Positions 17,129-26,952 of a stretch of 64,000 bases of DNA are shown one piece after another. Every line of letters begins with the position of its first letter. Within the stretch, counting starts at the first letter, position 1. Under the pieces are notes generated by a model that was not told the origin of the DNA, searched no databases, and saw nothing but the letters and a program-made list of their open reading frames with translations. A program made the translations under genes and the position numbers. Source of the DNA: Candidatus Krumholzibacteriota bacterium (GTDB lineage: Bacteria; Krumholzibacteriota; Krumholzibacteriia; Krumholzibacteriales; Krumholzibacteriaceae); the NCBI GenBank assembly GCA_016932415.1, contig JAFGCX010000009.1, positions 1 through 64,000 on the forward strand, read 5' to 3'.

Positions 17129-17797
17129 TTAACGATCTCCGGCGGCCAGCTGGTGAGCTGCTCTTAATGGTTCAGGTATCCTGTAGCGCGGGGAAGAGGC
17201 GATCGTCAGCTCGATCGATTTATCCAGATCAATCATATGACCCACAGAGACATAGACAGGTCGCGTTCCATTCCTTGTCCTGACGGCAGCTCCGATTATT
17301 TCCCCCCATTTGTCCCTGACGGGGGATATGTCCCCTTTGAATTCTCCCGGAGGGGCAAAGTCTCCGTAAAGATGGGACTTGGCGCATCCTATCGCGGGAA
17401 GGTGAAGGATCAATCCAAGATGGCAGGCGAGGCCGAACCGGCGGGGGTGAGCGATACCGTGGCTGTCGCACATCATGATATCAGGAATGATTTTCAGGCC
17501 TTTCCAGGCCCGGAATATTGAAGGGATCTCCCGAAATGACAGGAGGCCTGGAATATAAGGGATCTCGCATCTCATCAGTGATACCGATGAATCGATGATC
17601 TTGAGTCCGGGATATGACAGGACCGCGATCGCGGCGCGAGCGGTATTTTTTTCCGGGAAATGCACGTCGGCCGCGCCTATATTGCGTACAGGCGCGGCTT
17701 CCCATCTTCTGATCACATTCGTTCTTAACTTGTTCTGTATCGCTATGCCGCCCGAAGCAGTCCCGTCCCAGTGCTCAAGAAAACAATTCTTTTCCAT
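17129..17797 (-). CDS. nfi: Endonuclease V (deoxyinosine-specific)
   Basis: Cleaves DNA near deoxyinosine or inosine in RNA; Mg-dependent. At 222 residues it is full length. The family's metal-binding acids are present: Asp44 (GAADVHF), Glu90 (YIPGLLSFRE) and Asp111 (CDSHGIAHPRR), plus Lys140 (GCAK). The motif usually reads D-G-H-G; here it is D-S-H-G. It starts 7 bases after the beta-CASP gene stop and is probably co-transcribed with it. Confidence 0.93.
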   Translation of the reverse strand: MEKNCFLEHWDGTASGGIAIQNKLRTNVIRRWEAAPVRNIGAADVHFPEKNTARAAIAVLSYPGLKIIDSSVSLMRCEIPYIPGLLSFREIPSIFRAWKGLKIIPDIMMCDSHGIAHPRRFGLACHLGLILHLPAIGCAKSHLYGDFAPPGEFKGDISPVRDKWGEIIGAAVRTRNGTRPVYVSVGHMIDLDKSIELTIASSPRYRIPEPLRAAHQLAAGDR

Positions 17798-17804
17798 GAT
17801 TCAA

Positions 17805-19202
17805 TCAGGATATCTCTACTTCTTCGCCAGGTACGGGAAGATGTCCGGGGAATCCCTTTTCCTTAAGAAGGTCGAGAAACATCTTTGACTGGGACTCTTC
17901 TCCATGAACTATAAAAATATTTTTGACAGATCCTTTCAAAGGTCCCACGTATTCAAGAAGTTCATCCCTGTCAGCGTGAGCGCTGAAAGAGTTCATGATC
18001 TCAACCTGAGCTCTCAGAATATGTTCTTCGCCGAAGATCTTTATCTTCTCCTGGCGCTCGACTATTTTTCTTCCCAATGTATTTTCCGCCATATATCCGA
18101 TCACAAGAACCGTATTTTTTGGATCGCCGACATTGTTTTTAAGGTGATGGACTATCCTTCCAGCTTCGCACATTCCTGAAGCGGAGATTATAATCATTGG
18201 CCGGTCATCGAAATTGAGGGCCTTTGATTTTTCGACATCCCTGATATATTCGATCCTGTTTGTTCCCAGAGGGTCCTTTCCGGATCGGAAAGCTTCATAC
18301 ATCTCCTTGTCGTAACATTCGGGGTGCCGGATGAATACTTCGGTCACATTTACTGCAAGTGGGGAATCGACATATATCGGTATTCCCGGTATCCGGTCTT
18401 CCAGAAGCAGTTGGTTAAGGTAGTAGGCTATCTCCTGGGTCCGTTCGAGGGCAAAAGAGGGGATAATGATCTTGCCTCCCCTTTCGACGGTCTTGTTTAT
18501 TATTTCAGCAAGCCTGTCTTTCGTCGTATCGACTGAGTCGTGCAACCTGCCGCCGTAAGTTGATTCTATTATCAGGTAGTCGATATTTTCAGGCCTGTCA
18601 GGGTCGTTGAGTATTGGTATGTTTTTTCTGCCAAGGTCGACGGCATACGCAAGCCGGATCGTTTTGTCCCCATCCTGAAGTTCTATCAGGGGGGTGGCTG
18701 ATCCGAGAACATGTCCTGCGTCATGGAAAGTGACCGATATATCATCAGTGACTTTTATTTTTTGAAGGTATGGATGACCGGCGAAGTATTGAAGGGAATC
18801 TTCAGCCTCCTTCCTGTTATAAAGGGGCTCTACAGGAGGCAGGCTCTTTCTTTTATGGATCTTGTTTATGTATTTGACGTCTTCTTCCTGAATATGCCCC
18901 GAGTCCGGGAGCATCGCGCCGCAGAGGTCGCGAGTCGCGTCAGTAGTATGGATAGGGGAGTTGAAGCCCTGTTTTACAAGATTCGGGATATTTCCACTGT
19001 GGTCGATATGAGCGTGCGACAGGATACAGGCGTTCAAGGTCGATGGGTCGTATGAGAATTCGGAATTTCGTTTATAATATTCTTCCCTGTGACCCTGAAA
19101 AAGTCCGCAATCGATAATTATCCTGGATTTTTCCGTCGAAACCAGGATATTTGATCCGGTAACAGTCCTCGTCGCGCCTATGAATTTGATCCTGACACTC
19201 AT
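17805..19202 (-). CDS. Beta-CASP metallo-beta-lactamase RNase (CPSF73/Ysh1-like)
   Basis: A zinc-dependent ribonuclease of 465 residues. The metallo-beta-lactamase signature SHAHIDHSG gives His63, His65, Asp67 and His68. The beta-CASP insert has IIPSFALERTQEIAYYL, and the C-terminal RNA-specificity part has SASGMCEAGRIVHHLKN and NSFSAHADRDELL with the last His ligand. Length and motifs fit the bacterial 'exonuclease of the MBL-fold RNA specificity domain' class. The ATG has AAAGGAG four bases upstream. First gene of the unit with endonuclease V. Confidence 0.93.
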   Translation of the reverse strand: MSVRIKFIGATRTVTGSNILVSTEKSRIIIDCGLFQGHREEYYKRNSEFSYDPSTLNACILSHAHIDHSGNIPNLVKQGFNSPIHTTDATRDLCGAMLPDSGHIQEEDVKYINKIHKRKSLPPVEPLYNRKEAEDSLQYFAGHPYLQKIKVTDDISVTFHDAGHVLGSATPLIELQDGDKTIRLAYAVDLGRKNIPILNDPDRPENIDYLIIESTYGGRLHDSVDTTKDRLAEIINKTVERGGKIIIPSFALERTQEIAYYLNQLLLEDRIPGIPIYVDSPLAVNVTEVFIRHPECYDKEMYEAFRSGKDPLGTNRIEYIRDVEKSKALNFDDRPMIIISASGMCEAGRIVHHLKNNVGDPKNTVLVIGYMAENTLGRKIVERQEKIKIFGEEHILRAQVEIMNSFSAHADRDELLEYVGPLKGSVKNIFIVHGEESQSKMFLDLLKEKGFPGHLPVPGEEVEIS

Positions 19203-19234
19203 GTTGCTCCTTTCCCGTCCGATGAGACCCCGGG

Positions 19235-19294
19235 ATCATCCTCAAGGCCGAATCAGATCCTGTATTTTCATATAATCTACGGGCTGAGGATGAT
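19235..19294. repeat. Inverted repeat between tldE and the beta-CASP gene
   Basis: ATCATCCTCA (19235-19244) and TGAGGATGAT (19285-19294) are perfect 10-base arms 40 bases apart, with further GGCC/GGGC pairing inside. No T-run follows on either strand, so it is not a standard terminator. It lies upstream of the beta-CASP start on the minus strand and could be a leader structure or an operator. Confidence 0.4.
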
Positions 19295-19406
19295 TAATGC
19301 ACCCCTTTTCTTGATATTTTTCGACAATCTCCCGGGTTCCCGGCACGGGCAACACCCGCGAGCGGTAGCCAAGGCATGAACGACACTGAAAAAATATCAG
19401 GCACGA

Positions 19407-20750
19407 TCATTTTCCGCTGATAGTCATTCCCTCGATCTTGAACGCCGGCGAAGCGATCGAAGTCCTCCAATCGAGCGTGTCCGCGACCATTACTATTCCG
19501 GAGAGCATCTGGCTGAAAGTCCCCGCTATTGTGAATTCGCTCACTGGAAAGGCCAGTTTGCCATCGATTATCCAGATACCCTGACCACCCTGGGAAAAAT
19601 CACCGCTTGATATATTTGCTCCGGGTCCGGAGAGGGAGGTGAGAAAAAGACCGTTATCAATGCTGGAGATGATATCGTCGATGGAGGATGAGCCTTTTTT
19701 CATGAAAAAATTGGATATTCCTCCCGCATTTCCCGTTGTTTTCAGCGACAATTTTCTTGCCTGGTAGCTGCTCAGCAGGAATGAGCGAAGGATCCCGTTT
19801 TCCACGACTGTGGTCTTTTTCGATCTGACTCCCTCAGAGTCATATGGCCTGCTGCCGGGATTTCCGGGAATCAACGGATCATCGATTATCGTGACGAGTG
19901 GTGAAGATATCTGCATGCCGGTCATATCGGCGAGGAAAGAAGTTCTTTTATAGATGTTGCCTCCGTTGACCGCTGACGCGATCGAACCGAGGAAGCCCCT
20001 TGCTGTCACCTCGTCGAAGATCACAGGCACTTCGCAGGTATCAGGTTTTACAGCTCCGAGTTTTCTCAGTGTTCTCTCAACCGCTGTAGATGCTACGCTT
20101 TCAACGGGGTCGAGGTCTCTGAAAGAGGTCGAAGTGGAAAACCAGTATGATGATTGTTTCTTCCCAGTGTTTTCTCCTCCATCCTGAAAGTCCTCCACGG
20201 CGCATGAGATATCTATCGAATTGTGGGTCTGTCTGTATCCTTCGCAAAAACCGAGGGAGTTCGCGTACGCCGAAGCAAAGAGTCCGCTGGAAAAAGAGGC
20301 TCCGTCCGATATGATCCGGCTGTCAGATTTGAGAGCGATCCTCTCGAGATCCCGGGCTATAGATATCTTCTTTTCAGTCGAAATCTCTGCCGATTCAAAG
20401 TCGAAAAGGCCGAGATCTTCACTGGTCGAGCCGAGTTCATCCTTATCAGGCAGGCCGAAGTACTCATCCCTGTCCATTACCGATGAAAGTTCGACCGCTT
20501 CATGGATAAGTCTCCTGATGCTCGATTCAGACAGATCGCTCGAAGTTGCTGAAGATTTCCGTTTATCCCTTGAAATCGTAATCCCTATGGCGTTGGATCC
20601 GGATTCGGTAAGATTCTCGATGTTATCGTTTCTTATCGTAACTCCGAATTGATTGTCGGAAAGTACGCTTACTTCCACAGTTTCTGCTCCTTCATCAAGG
20701 GCGATCCTGACTGTGGAGGCGGCAATCTTTTTAATCTCCTCCGGGTTCAC
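19407..20750 (-). CDS. pmbA: TldE/PmbA-family metalloprotease subunit
   Basis: The 447-residue partner of TldD. It has the PmbA fold (VTIRNDNIENLTESGSNAIGITI, about 34-56, and the C-terminal SGPGANISSGDFSQGGQGIWIIDG) and no HExxxH. In the known heterodimer TldE lacks the metal site and completes the active-site cavity, which cleaves unfolded peptides and some RiPP precursors. GTG start with AGGAG upstream. It starts 19 bases after tldD ends, as an operon. Confidence 0.93.
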   Translation of the reverse strand: MNPEEIKKIAASTVRIALDEGAETVEVSVLSDNQFGVTIRNDNIENLTESGSNAIGITISRDKRKSSATSSDLSESSIRRLIHEAVELSSVMDRDEYFGLPDKDELGSTSEDLGLFDFESAEISTEKKISIARDLERIALKSDSRIISDGASFSSGLFASAYANSLGFCEGYRQTHNSIDISCAVEDFQDGGENTGKKQSSYWFSTSTSFRDLDPVESVASTAVERTLRKLGAVKPDTCEVPVIFDEVTARGFLGSIASAVNGGNIYKRTSFLADMTGMQISSPLVTIIDDPLIPGNPGSRPYDSEGVRSKKTTVVENGILRSFLLSSYQARKLSLKTTGNAGGISNFFMKKGSSSIDDIISSIDNGLFLTSLSGPGANISSGDFSQGGQGIWIIDGKLAFPVSEFTIAGTFSQMLSGIVMVADTLDWRTSIASPAFKIEGMTISGK

Positions 20751-20769
20751 TTTTTTTCTCCTGATGATG

Positions 20770-22185
20770 TCAGAGATCGCTTCCTCCGACTGTGATCTCC
20801 GATATCTTGACTGTCGGTAGCCCTACTCCGACAGGAACAAGCTGTCCTTTACCGCATGTCCAGCGGCCGTCACTGAAAGCAAAGTCGTTTCCCACCATTG
20901 TAACCTTTGACAGGACATCAGGGCCGTTGCCTATAAGAGTCATGTTTTTGACCGGAGCCGTGATTTTGCCGTTTTCTACCAGGTATGCTTCTACTGGAAC
21001 GAACACAAAATCACCATTGGAAATATCTACCTGCCCTCCCATGAAAGATTTGCAGTAAATACCCTTTTTCGTCGAGGCGAAGATCTCTCCAGGATCAGAT
21101 CGGCCATTTGCCAGATAAGTCACCGTCATACGGGGGATCGGCGGGTATTTGTACGATTCTCTCCTGCCATTCCCCGTCAGGGGGAGGTCGAAAAAATTGG
21201 AGCTGATCCTGTCATGCATAAATCCCTTGAGAATCCCTTCTTCAATCAGGACAGTCGATTCCGGAAGAGTCCCTTCATCATCAAAATTTATGGATCCGCG
21301 GTCATGATCGATCGTTCCATCGTCTATCACGGTGACAAGTCTGCTGGCAACCTGGTCTCCTATGCGTCCCGTGTACGCCGATGTCCCTTTCCGTATAAAA
21401 TCGGCCTCGAGAGGATGTCCTACCGATTCGTGAAGGAGGATGCCGGAATCGGCGGGAGCAAGGATTATCTCCATCGGACCGGCGGGAGCGTCAATTGCTT
21501 CGAGAAGGAGGACAGCCTGTCTGGCGGCTTCTTTTCCGTGACTTTCCGGATCCCTGCCTCCGGTGAAATATTCCGGGCCGAGTCTCCCTCCACCGCTTGA
21601 GACTCCAGTCTGCCGCGTCCCCTCTTTTTCAGCTACTACTGAAACAGACAACCTTGTCATTGGCCTTATATCGCTCAGTGATCTTCCGTCAGAGGTCGCT
21701 ATCCTTATATTGCTCGACCTGTCGGCTATAGTAACGGAGACTTTTACGACTCGTGGATCGAAGCTTCTGGCGGCTTTTTCAGCCTTTTCGATCCATCCTG
21801 TCTTTTTCCGGAGCGCGGCGTCAGTAGTGAAATCGATGATCGGGTAGTGGTTCTTGAAAGGCACGTTGGAAAGCGGAGCTGTTCCGCCAGCATTTCCCGA
21901 ATCTGCTATCGCCGCGGCGGTAAGCGCGGCCTGTCTCATTTTATCGAACGATAATTCCTCCGTATAAGCGTAGCCGGTGCCCTCTCCCTTTACAGCCCTT
22001 ATGCCGGCCCCCAGCGATATTGACTTGACTCCTTCCTTTACGATACCTTCTTCCATCGTGATAATATTGACGATCGTGTGTTCAAGGAAAATATCGCTGT
22101 AATCAGAGCCTTTGGACAGAGCGGCGCCCAGGATCTTTTCGATCTCTTCATCACTGATATTGAACTGATATAAGGGTCCTGACAC
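20770..22185 (-). CDS. tldD: TldD-family metalloprotease, catalytic subunit
   Basis: A 471-residue zinc peptidase. LLHESVGHPLEADF contains the HExxxH metal motif in the middle of the protein, and the C-terminal domain has FMGGQVDISNGDFVF. It works with TldE to degrade or mature peptides in the cytoplasm. GTG start with GGAGGTG eight bases upstream. No candidate RiPP precursor is visible nearby, so a housekeeping proteolytic role is more likely. Confidence 0.95.
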   Translation of the reverse strand: MSGPLYQFNISDEEIEKILGAALSKGSDYSDIFLEHTIVNIITMEEGIVKEGVKSISLGAGIRAVKGEGTGYAYTEELSFDKMRQAALTAAAIADSGNAGGTAPLSNVPFKNHYPIIDFTTDAALRKKTGWIEKAEKAARSFDPRVVKVSVTIADRSSNIRIATSDGRSLSDIRPMTRLSVSVVAEKEGTRQTGVSSGGGRLGPEYFTGGRDPESHGKEAARQAVLLLEAIDAPAGPMEIILAPADSGILLHESVGHPLEADFIRKGTSAYTGRIGDQVASRLVTVIDDGTIDHDRGSINFDDEGTLPESTVLIEEGILKGFMHDRISSNFFDLPLTGNGRRESYKYPPIPRMTVTYLANGRSDPGEIFASTKKGIYCKSFMGGQVDISNGDFVFVPVEAYLVENGKITAPVKNMTLIGNGPDVLSKVTMVGNDFAFSDGRWTCGKGQLVPVGVGLPTVKISEITVGGSDL

Positions 22186-22288
22186 TTTCGGGCACCTCCG
22201 CCGTATTCACACGGTCTCCAATCGTTTCCGATGATTAAGCGGATCGGTTGCGTACTGGAAAACCAACTGGTATAATAAGCATGGAGTC

Positions 22289-24472
22289 ATGATTTTGAAA
22301 GGATTTATTTTGAATTACAGCCATGCCGGCCTCAAGGCTCTTCTATTATCGATTGTCGTGATCCCCGTCGCGATAAGCGGTTCCCTGCACTCGCAGACCT
22401 GCCAGGTGTGCGATCTCATCGACAAGGTGAATCCATTCTCGATAGAGGGAACAGTGAGGGCGATCAGTGGAGAGGATTCAGTAAATATCGATGGCATGAT
22501 GACCCTTATCAAGACGAGATATACCTTTTCCGATCAGAAGACCACTGCGATGAAATATCTGATGAAAGTCGCTTCAGATCTGGGATATCAACCATGGACG
22601 GAAGAATTCATCCTGACGATCGATACCCCGGACCTTACGGGGATAGATATCTCATCCGGGATGGATACCGTCTGGGCGGGTTCGATCGAGGGCAATATAT
22701 TCAGGGCGACGGCAAGTGATGGATGGACAGCGTTCGAGCTTATATCGTCTGTCGGCGGGAGAGTCATAGAACTTGTGAACAGTCCGGGCGGAAGATTATT
22801 CGCCGCGTGCAAGACGATCGGAAGTGGATACGGAAGGATATTTACTTCAACAGATGGTGGTGTGACCTGGATCCTCTCTTACGATGGAAACAACCAGAAT
22901 GTCTACGCCCTTAATACGATCACTTTCTGGAACGAAGATTTTGGTTTTGCTGCCGGGGACGCGGGATCTTTTCTGTATACTGCCGATGGTGGAGAAAGCT
23001 GGTTCTCAGAGGTAGACCCCTCGGAATTCGGCTATAGATCGATCAATGGTTCATCAGCTACCGGGCCTTTTCACTTCTGGGTCGTAACGACGGGGGGATA
23101 TCTTTACGAGAGTGAGAATTTCGGTCGTACGTGGATGCCGGTGTACCAGGCTTCAGCCTGGGTCAACGATGTTGATTTTTTTAACGCGGACAGGGGAATC
23201 ATAGTCGGAAATAAAGTGACCTGCTATACGACAGACGGGGGAGAGAACTGGACAGAGACGGTTGTAGATGCTGATCTTAGATGCGTCGTGATGGTCGACT
23301 CAGTCAAGGCAATAGCCTCCGGTGGTGGGGGGGATATCTGGATAAGCGAGGATGGGGGCGCGACCTGGACAGGAACCGGAGTCGAATGCACGGGAGAGAC
23401 CGACGTTTGGAGGATCGCGGTCTCGGATTCCGGCACGATATGGGGTGCCGGAAGGGACGAGGTAGTCAGGGTAGCGACTGATGAATATCTTCCGCCTGAT
23501 TGCAGCATATACGCTTTCAGCGATACGATCTTTGGAAAAAATATAATTTTCAGGCGCGAGGGAGAAACGCTGCCGGGAAACAGAATCATAATATGCGGTC
23601 ATTACGACTCGATAAACAGGAGTACAGATCCTTTCGTTTGCGCGCCAGGTGCTGACGATAACGGAAGCGGAGTAGCATCGGTCATGGAGTGCGCGAGATT
23701 GCTTGCCGACGCGCGCCTTGAAAAGACGGTCGAGTTCATACTTTTCGATGGAGAAGAATTGGGACTGATGGGGAGCGTGGCTTTCGCCCGGGATCTCGAT
23801 CCTTCAGTGACCTATGAAGGAGTCTTCAACATCGATATGGCGGGAAACGACTATGCCGGCAACTCAACGATAAGTGTCGCCGGATATGACGGGACTGCCG
23901 ATACCGTTCTTGTCGATCTTCTTATGAGATCATCAGAATCTTATAACAGGATATATTCGCTTGACTGGGGTTTCAGAGGTTCACACCAGCCCGCCAGCGA
24001 TAATCTTGCATTCAAGGAAATCGATGAAATTCCAGCAGTCCTGATTATTGAGACGGGGTATTTCGAGAATCCTCATTATCACAACTGTACTGACCTCGTT
24101 GATTTTATGGATTTTAATTACGTTGCTGACGTGGTGAGATCGGTTCTTGGAGCCGCGGTCAGCCTTGCAGGACTGAGAAGCGTTCCCCTGGCCGAACAGG
24201 TCGTCCTGTATCAGAACTATCCAAACCCATTTTTTTCTTCTACAAGCATACCTTTCGAACTTCCCGAATCTCTCCCGGTCGAATTATCGATATTTGATGT
24301 ATCGGGAAGAAGGGTCGCCAGGCTGATAAATGAAAGGCTTGGCCCCGACAGGATAGTCTATCAATGGGACGGCAGGAATGAGACGGGAGAGACGGTCGCG
24401 AGTGGCCTCTATTTCATCCGACTGGAAGCGGGTCCTTACACGAAGGTGAAAAAAACGGTCATCCTGAGGTGA
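22289..24472 (+). CDS. M28 aminopeptidase with inserted BNR/Ycf48-like propeller and type IX sorting domain
   Basis: A secreted protein of 727 residues. A signal peptide (about 1-35) precedes an N-terminal peptidase-associated segment. Repeats of the BNR/photosystem-stability type follow (about 110-410; TSTDGGVTWILS, TADGGESWF, TTDGGENWTE, SEDGGATWTG). The M28 zinc domain spans about 430-625: His438 (GHYDS), Asp456 (GADDNGSG), Glu489/Glu490 (DGEELG) and a His near 596-598. The C-terminal domain from NYPNPF (643) to the end (VILR) is of the T9SS/FlgD-Ig sorting type. A propeller placed before the catalytic domain is unusual. ATG with GGAG two bases upstream is a tight spacing, so a nearby alternative start is possible. 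Confidence 0.92.
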   Translation: MILKGFILNYSHAGLKALLLSIVVIPVAISGSLHSQTCQVCDLIDKVNPFSIEGTVRAISGEDSVNIDGMMTLIKTRYTFSDQKTTAMKYLMKVASDLGYQPWTEEFILTIDTPDLTGIDISSGMDTVWAGSIEGNIFRATASDGWTAFELISSVGGRVIELVNSPGGRLFAACKTIGSGYGRIFTSTDGGVTWILSYDGNNQNVYALNTITFWNEDFGFAAGDAGSFLYTADGGESWFSEVDPSEFGYRSINGSSATGPFHFWVVTTGGYLYESENFGRTWMPVYQASAWVNDVDFFNADRGIIVGNKVTCYTTDGGENWTETVVDADLRCVVMVDSVKAIASGGGGDIWISEDGGATWTGTGVECTGETDVWRIAVSDSGTIWGAGRDEVVRVATDEYLPPDCSIYAFSDTIFGKNIIFRREGETLPGNRIIICGHYDSINRSTDPFVCAPGADDNGSGVASVMECARLLADARLEKTVEFILFDGEELGLMGSVAFARDLDPSVTYEGVFNIDMAGNDYAGNSTISVAGYDGTADTVLVDLLMRSSESYNRIYSLDWGFRGSHQPASDNLAFKEIDEIPAVLIIETGYFENPHYHNCTDLVDFMDFNYVADVVRSVLGAAVSLAGLRSVPLAEQVVLYQNYPNPFFSSTSIPFELPESLPVELSIFDVSGRRVARLINERLGPDRIVYQWDGRNETGETVASGLYFIRLEAGPYTKVKKTVILR

Positions 24473-24506
24473 TCAAACTGACTGCCAGGCGCGAGTCGAT
24501 CGAGCC

Positions 24507-25091
24507 TTATCTCGTTATCTCCACATCTCCAAAGATCATTGATATCCTGATAGTGATCTTTTCCGAAGATTCATCGAATCCCGGACTGGTATAACCGGAG
24601 GTGACCGGTTTTCCATCCGGTGTGACAGTCGATCCGAATATGTTGCTTCCCTTTATCTCGAACGCGATCTTCTCAGGTAACCTTATGATGAGGTCTCCGA
24701 ATACTGAGTGGATATCGAGCTGGCCATAATTTTCTATATGGTCGACGCTTGTCAAATCAATCGAGATCTTGCCGAAAATATTGCTCAGCGTCCCTCCGGA
24801 GAATCTTTCATTCTCTATCTTCAGACGGATGTCCCCGAATGCGCTGGAATTCCTGACGTATTGGCTCGATGTTGTCGCCACGGTATCGCCAAAGACCTGG
24901 AAATCACTGTCACCATGCGTGGCTCTGCCTCTTTTCCTCAGGATATGAAATCCCCACCACACAAGAAGAAGGGGGGAAAGCTTCCATAGCGACTCCCCGA
25001 AATCGAAGAATCCGAAATTGTTGATTATGAACAGAAACCCGACGATTATAAGTATCAGGCCTATACCCCTGTTTTTTGATAAAAAGGTCAT
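24507..25091 (-). CDS. LiaF-like cell-wall-stress membrane protein
   Basis: 194 residues. Two N-terminal hydrophobic segments (GLILIIVGFLFIINNFG and the LSPLLLVWWGFHIL region) are followed by a soluble all-beta domain with repeated FGD/FGK turns (VFGDTVAT, AFGDIRLK, VFGDLIIRLP, IFGDVEI), typical of the LiaF C-terminal domain. In Firmicutes LiaF restrains an envelope-stress kinase; no such kinase is nearby. GGAGG lies six bases before the ATG. Probably co-transcribed with the next upstream gene and the class V aminotransferase. Confidence 0.8.
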   Translation of the reverse strand: MTFLSKNRGIGLILIIVGFLFIINNFGFFDFGESLWKLSPLLLVWWGFHILRKRGRATHGDSDFQVFGDTVATTSSQYVRNSSAFGDIRLKIENERFSGGTLSNIFGKISIDLTSVDHIENYGQLDIHSVFGDLIIRLPEKIAFEIKGSNIFGSTVTPDGKPVTSGYTSPGFDESSEKITIRISMIFGDVEITR

Positions 25092-25115
25092 TTCAATCCT
25101 CCAAAAAAGCCCGTT

Positions 25116-25619
25116 TCAATAATCGATGCCGTTTTCTTCCCCGCCCCTTTTTCTCATAAGAATAAGTACTCCGATCACGATCAGTGCCGGTGGCCAGAGA
25201 TACTTGATGATCGTATAACTCTGCAGCAGGAATACACCGCCGACAACTGTCAGGATTATTGCTGGAACGAGAAGACCACGGTCTCGCTTTCCAAAGAGAA
25301 ACATCGCGTAGAAACCGAATGCCGGACCAAGTATAAAGAAAGGCCATAGATCCGACATATCAGCCCATCTGAATCTGGCCGCAAGGTTGAATATGACTCC
25401 GTACGTCAAAAGGACCGTTCCAGGCATGATAAGTCCTTCCTTGCTCCTGTCGAAGATATATCCCAGCCAGAATATAATACCCAGAACCAGTATGAAATAT
25501 GTCCACAGGACGTCCCAGTCAAGATCAAGTAATTCGAAGTTGCTCAGGACAGCGATGATCCCCACGCAGATCAGTATGAGGCCGGGGACCACGGACTGTC
25601 TCTTTTCACGTTTTTTCAT
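25116..25619 (-). CDS. DUF5668/LiaI-like integral membrane protein
   Basis: 167 residues with about six hydrophobic segments, starting LILICVGIIAVLSNFELL and ending LIVIGVLILMRKRGG. It looks like repeated two-helix LiaI/DUF5668 modules. Its ATG overlaps the aminotransferase stop (ATGA at 25616-25619), so the two are translationally coupled. The LiaF-like gene follows 24 bases later. Function unknown; probably an envelope-stress membrane component. Confidence 0.8.
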   Translation of the reverse strand: MKKREKRQSVVPGLILICVGIIAVLSNFELLDLDWDVLWTYFILVLGIIFWLGYIFDRSKEGLIMPGTVLLTYGVIFNLAARFRWADMSDLWPFFILGPAFGFYAMFLFGKRDRGLLVPAIILTVVGGVFLLQSYTIIKYLWPPALIVIGVLILMRKRGGEENGIDY

Positions 25620-26758
25620 TTCGTCACCTCCAGCGCTGAAAAAAACTTTTCTATATCCTTCTGGTCATTGTACAGATGGGGACTGAGTCTTATCGTTTTT
25701 TCGCGAAGGCTGCATATGACGTTTGTTTCAGTCAGCTGGCGGTAGATCTCTCCTGAATCTTTCTCCGGATCGAAAAAACAGATAATCCCGGATCGCTCAT
25801 CATCGTTAAACGGGCTGGAGATGGAATACCCTCTCGACTCGAGCCCTTCGGCAATCAACGACGTAAGATGCATGATCCGTTCTTCGATCTTATCTGTCCC
25901 GATCTCAAGAAATCTCCCTATTGACGCGCCGAGCGCGTAGATCCCCTGCAGATTATGCGAACCTTCCTCATACCGGGAAGCGTCATCGCGATATTCGAAA
26001 TTATAATCGAGAAAATCGCGCGGATTGACCACTCCGGTCCAGCCGGGGTTCGGCACGGCCAGTTTTTTGATCAGGTCTTTCCTGCAATAAAACAATCCTA
26101 TTCCAGGTGTCGCCAGCATCCATTTATGACCGCCGCACGAGAGGAGGTCGATCATTTCCTTCTCTACGTCGATCTTTAATGCTCCAAGAGCCTGAATAGC
26201 GTCGATATGCAGAAGAATCCCTCTTTCACGGCAGTACTTGCCAAGCTGTTGACAGTCGATTCGCTGGCCGGTCGAGAACTGGACATAGCTCACAGTGACT
26301 GCTCTGGTTCTGCCGTCACAGATATCGGCCAGCATCTCGGCGGTGACTTTTCCGTTTTCAGGCTCTACCATCCTTATTTCGACGCCTTTTTCAGTGAGTC
26401 CTATCCATGGATATACGTTGGCCGGGAACTCTATCGCGGGCATCACTATGTTATCGCCTTCGCTGAATCGGATCGCGTTTGCCGCGAGAAGGACCGCGTG
26501 AGTGGTATTTCGCGAGAAGGCTATTTCTTCCGCGGTAGCGCCGATGAGAGCAGCCGCGGAGCTACGGATCCCGGAGACTTTCGCGAAGACTTCCTCCTCG
26601 CAGAGCATTCCCTTACTGACGAAAAGATCGCTCACTTCTCCTATCGCGTTTCTTACCCGCAGAGACATTGGACTTACAGCAGCTGCGTTTAGATATGTGT
26701 AATGCCTGGCTGCGGGAAAATCCGATCTGTGCAGTTTCCAGTCTATGCTATTGGACAA
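25616..26758 (-). CDS. Class V aminotransferase (PLP, cysteine-desulfurase-like fold)
   Basis: 380 residues. PLP-binding signatures are HIDAIQALG with Asp186 and GGHKWM with Lys212, the Schiff-base lysine. FSRNTTHAV (about 82-90) contacts the phosphate. No clear sulfur-transfer Cys loop is seen, so a desulfurase role is not supported; isopenicillin-epimerase-like or kynureninase-like members share this fold. The ATG has GGGAGG four bases upstream. First gene of a three-gene operon with the LiaI/LiaF-like proteins. Confidence 0.88.
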   Translation of the reverse strand: MSNSIDWKLHRSDFPAARHYTYLNAAAVSPMSLRVRNAIGEVSDLFVSKGMLCEEEVFAKVSGIRSSAAALIGATAEEIAFSRNTTHAVLLAANAIRFSEGDNIVMPAIEFPANVYPWIGLTEKGVEIRMVEPENGKVTAEMLADICDGRTRAVTVSYVQFSTGQRIDCQQLGKYCRERGILLHIDAIQALGALKIDVEKEMIDLLSCGGHKWMLATPGIGLFYCRKDLIKKLAVPNPGWTGVVNPRDFLDYNFEYRDDASRYEEGSHNLQGIYALGASIGRFLEIGTDKIEERIMHLTSLIAEGLESRGYSISSPFNDDERSGIICFFDPEKDSGEIYRQLTETNVICSLREKTIRLSPHLYNDQKDIEKFFSALEVTK

Positions 26759-26952
26759 TCAAGCCTCCCGTTTATTGGTAGAGTCTCGCAGAAGCACGAT
26801 CCAGTTACAAGTTAAAACAATAGATGATCCCCAATGGCGTCAGCTGACAATCAGCGTTCACCTTCTCCCTGATCGGTCGATTGTCGTTAAATAGTACGAT
26901 AAAGAGGGGCAAGGAGTTTCAATACGGGTCAGTGGGAGTGAATGCCGGCTCG

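Noticed and set aside
19407-22185. TldD/TldE as part of a RiPP cluster
   Set aside because: No short precursor peptide, maturase or exporter is adjacent; the pair is more likely housekeeping.
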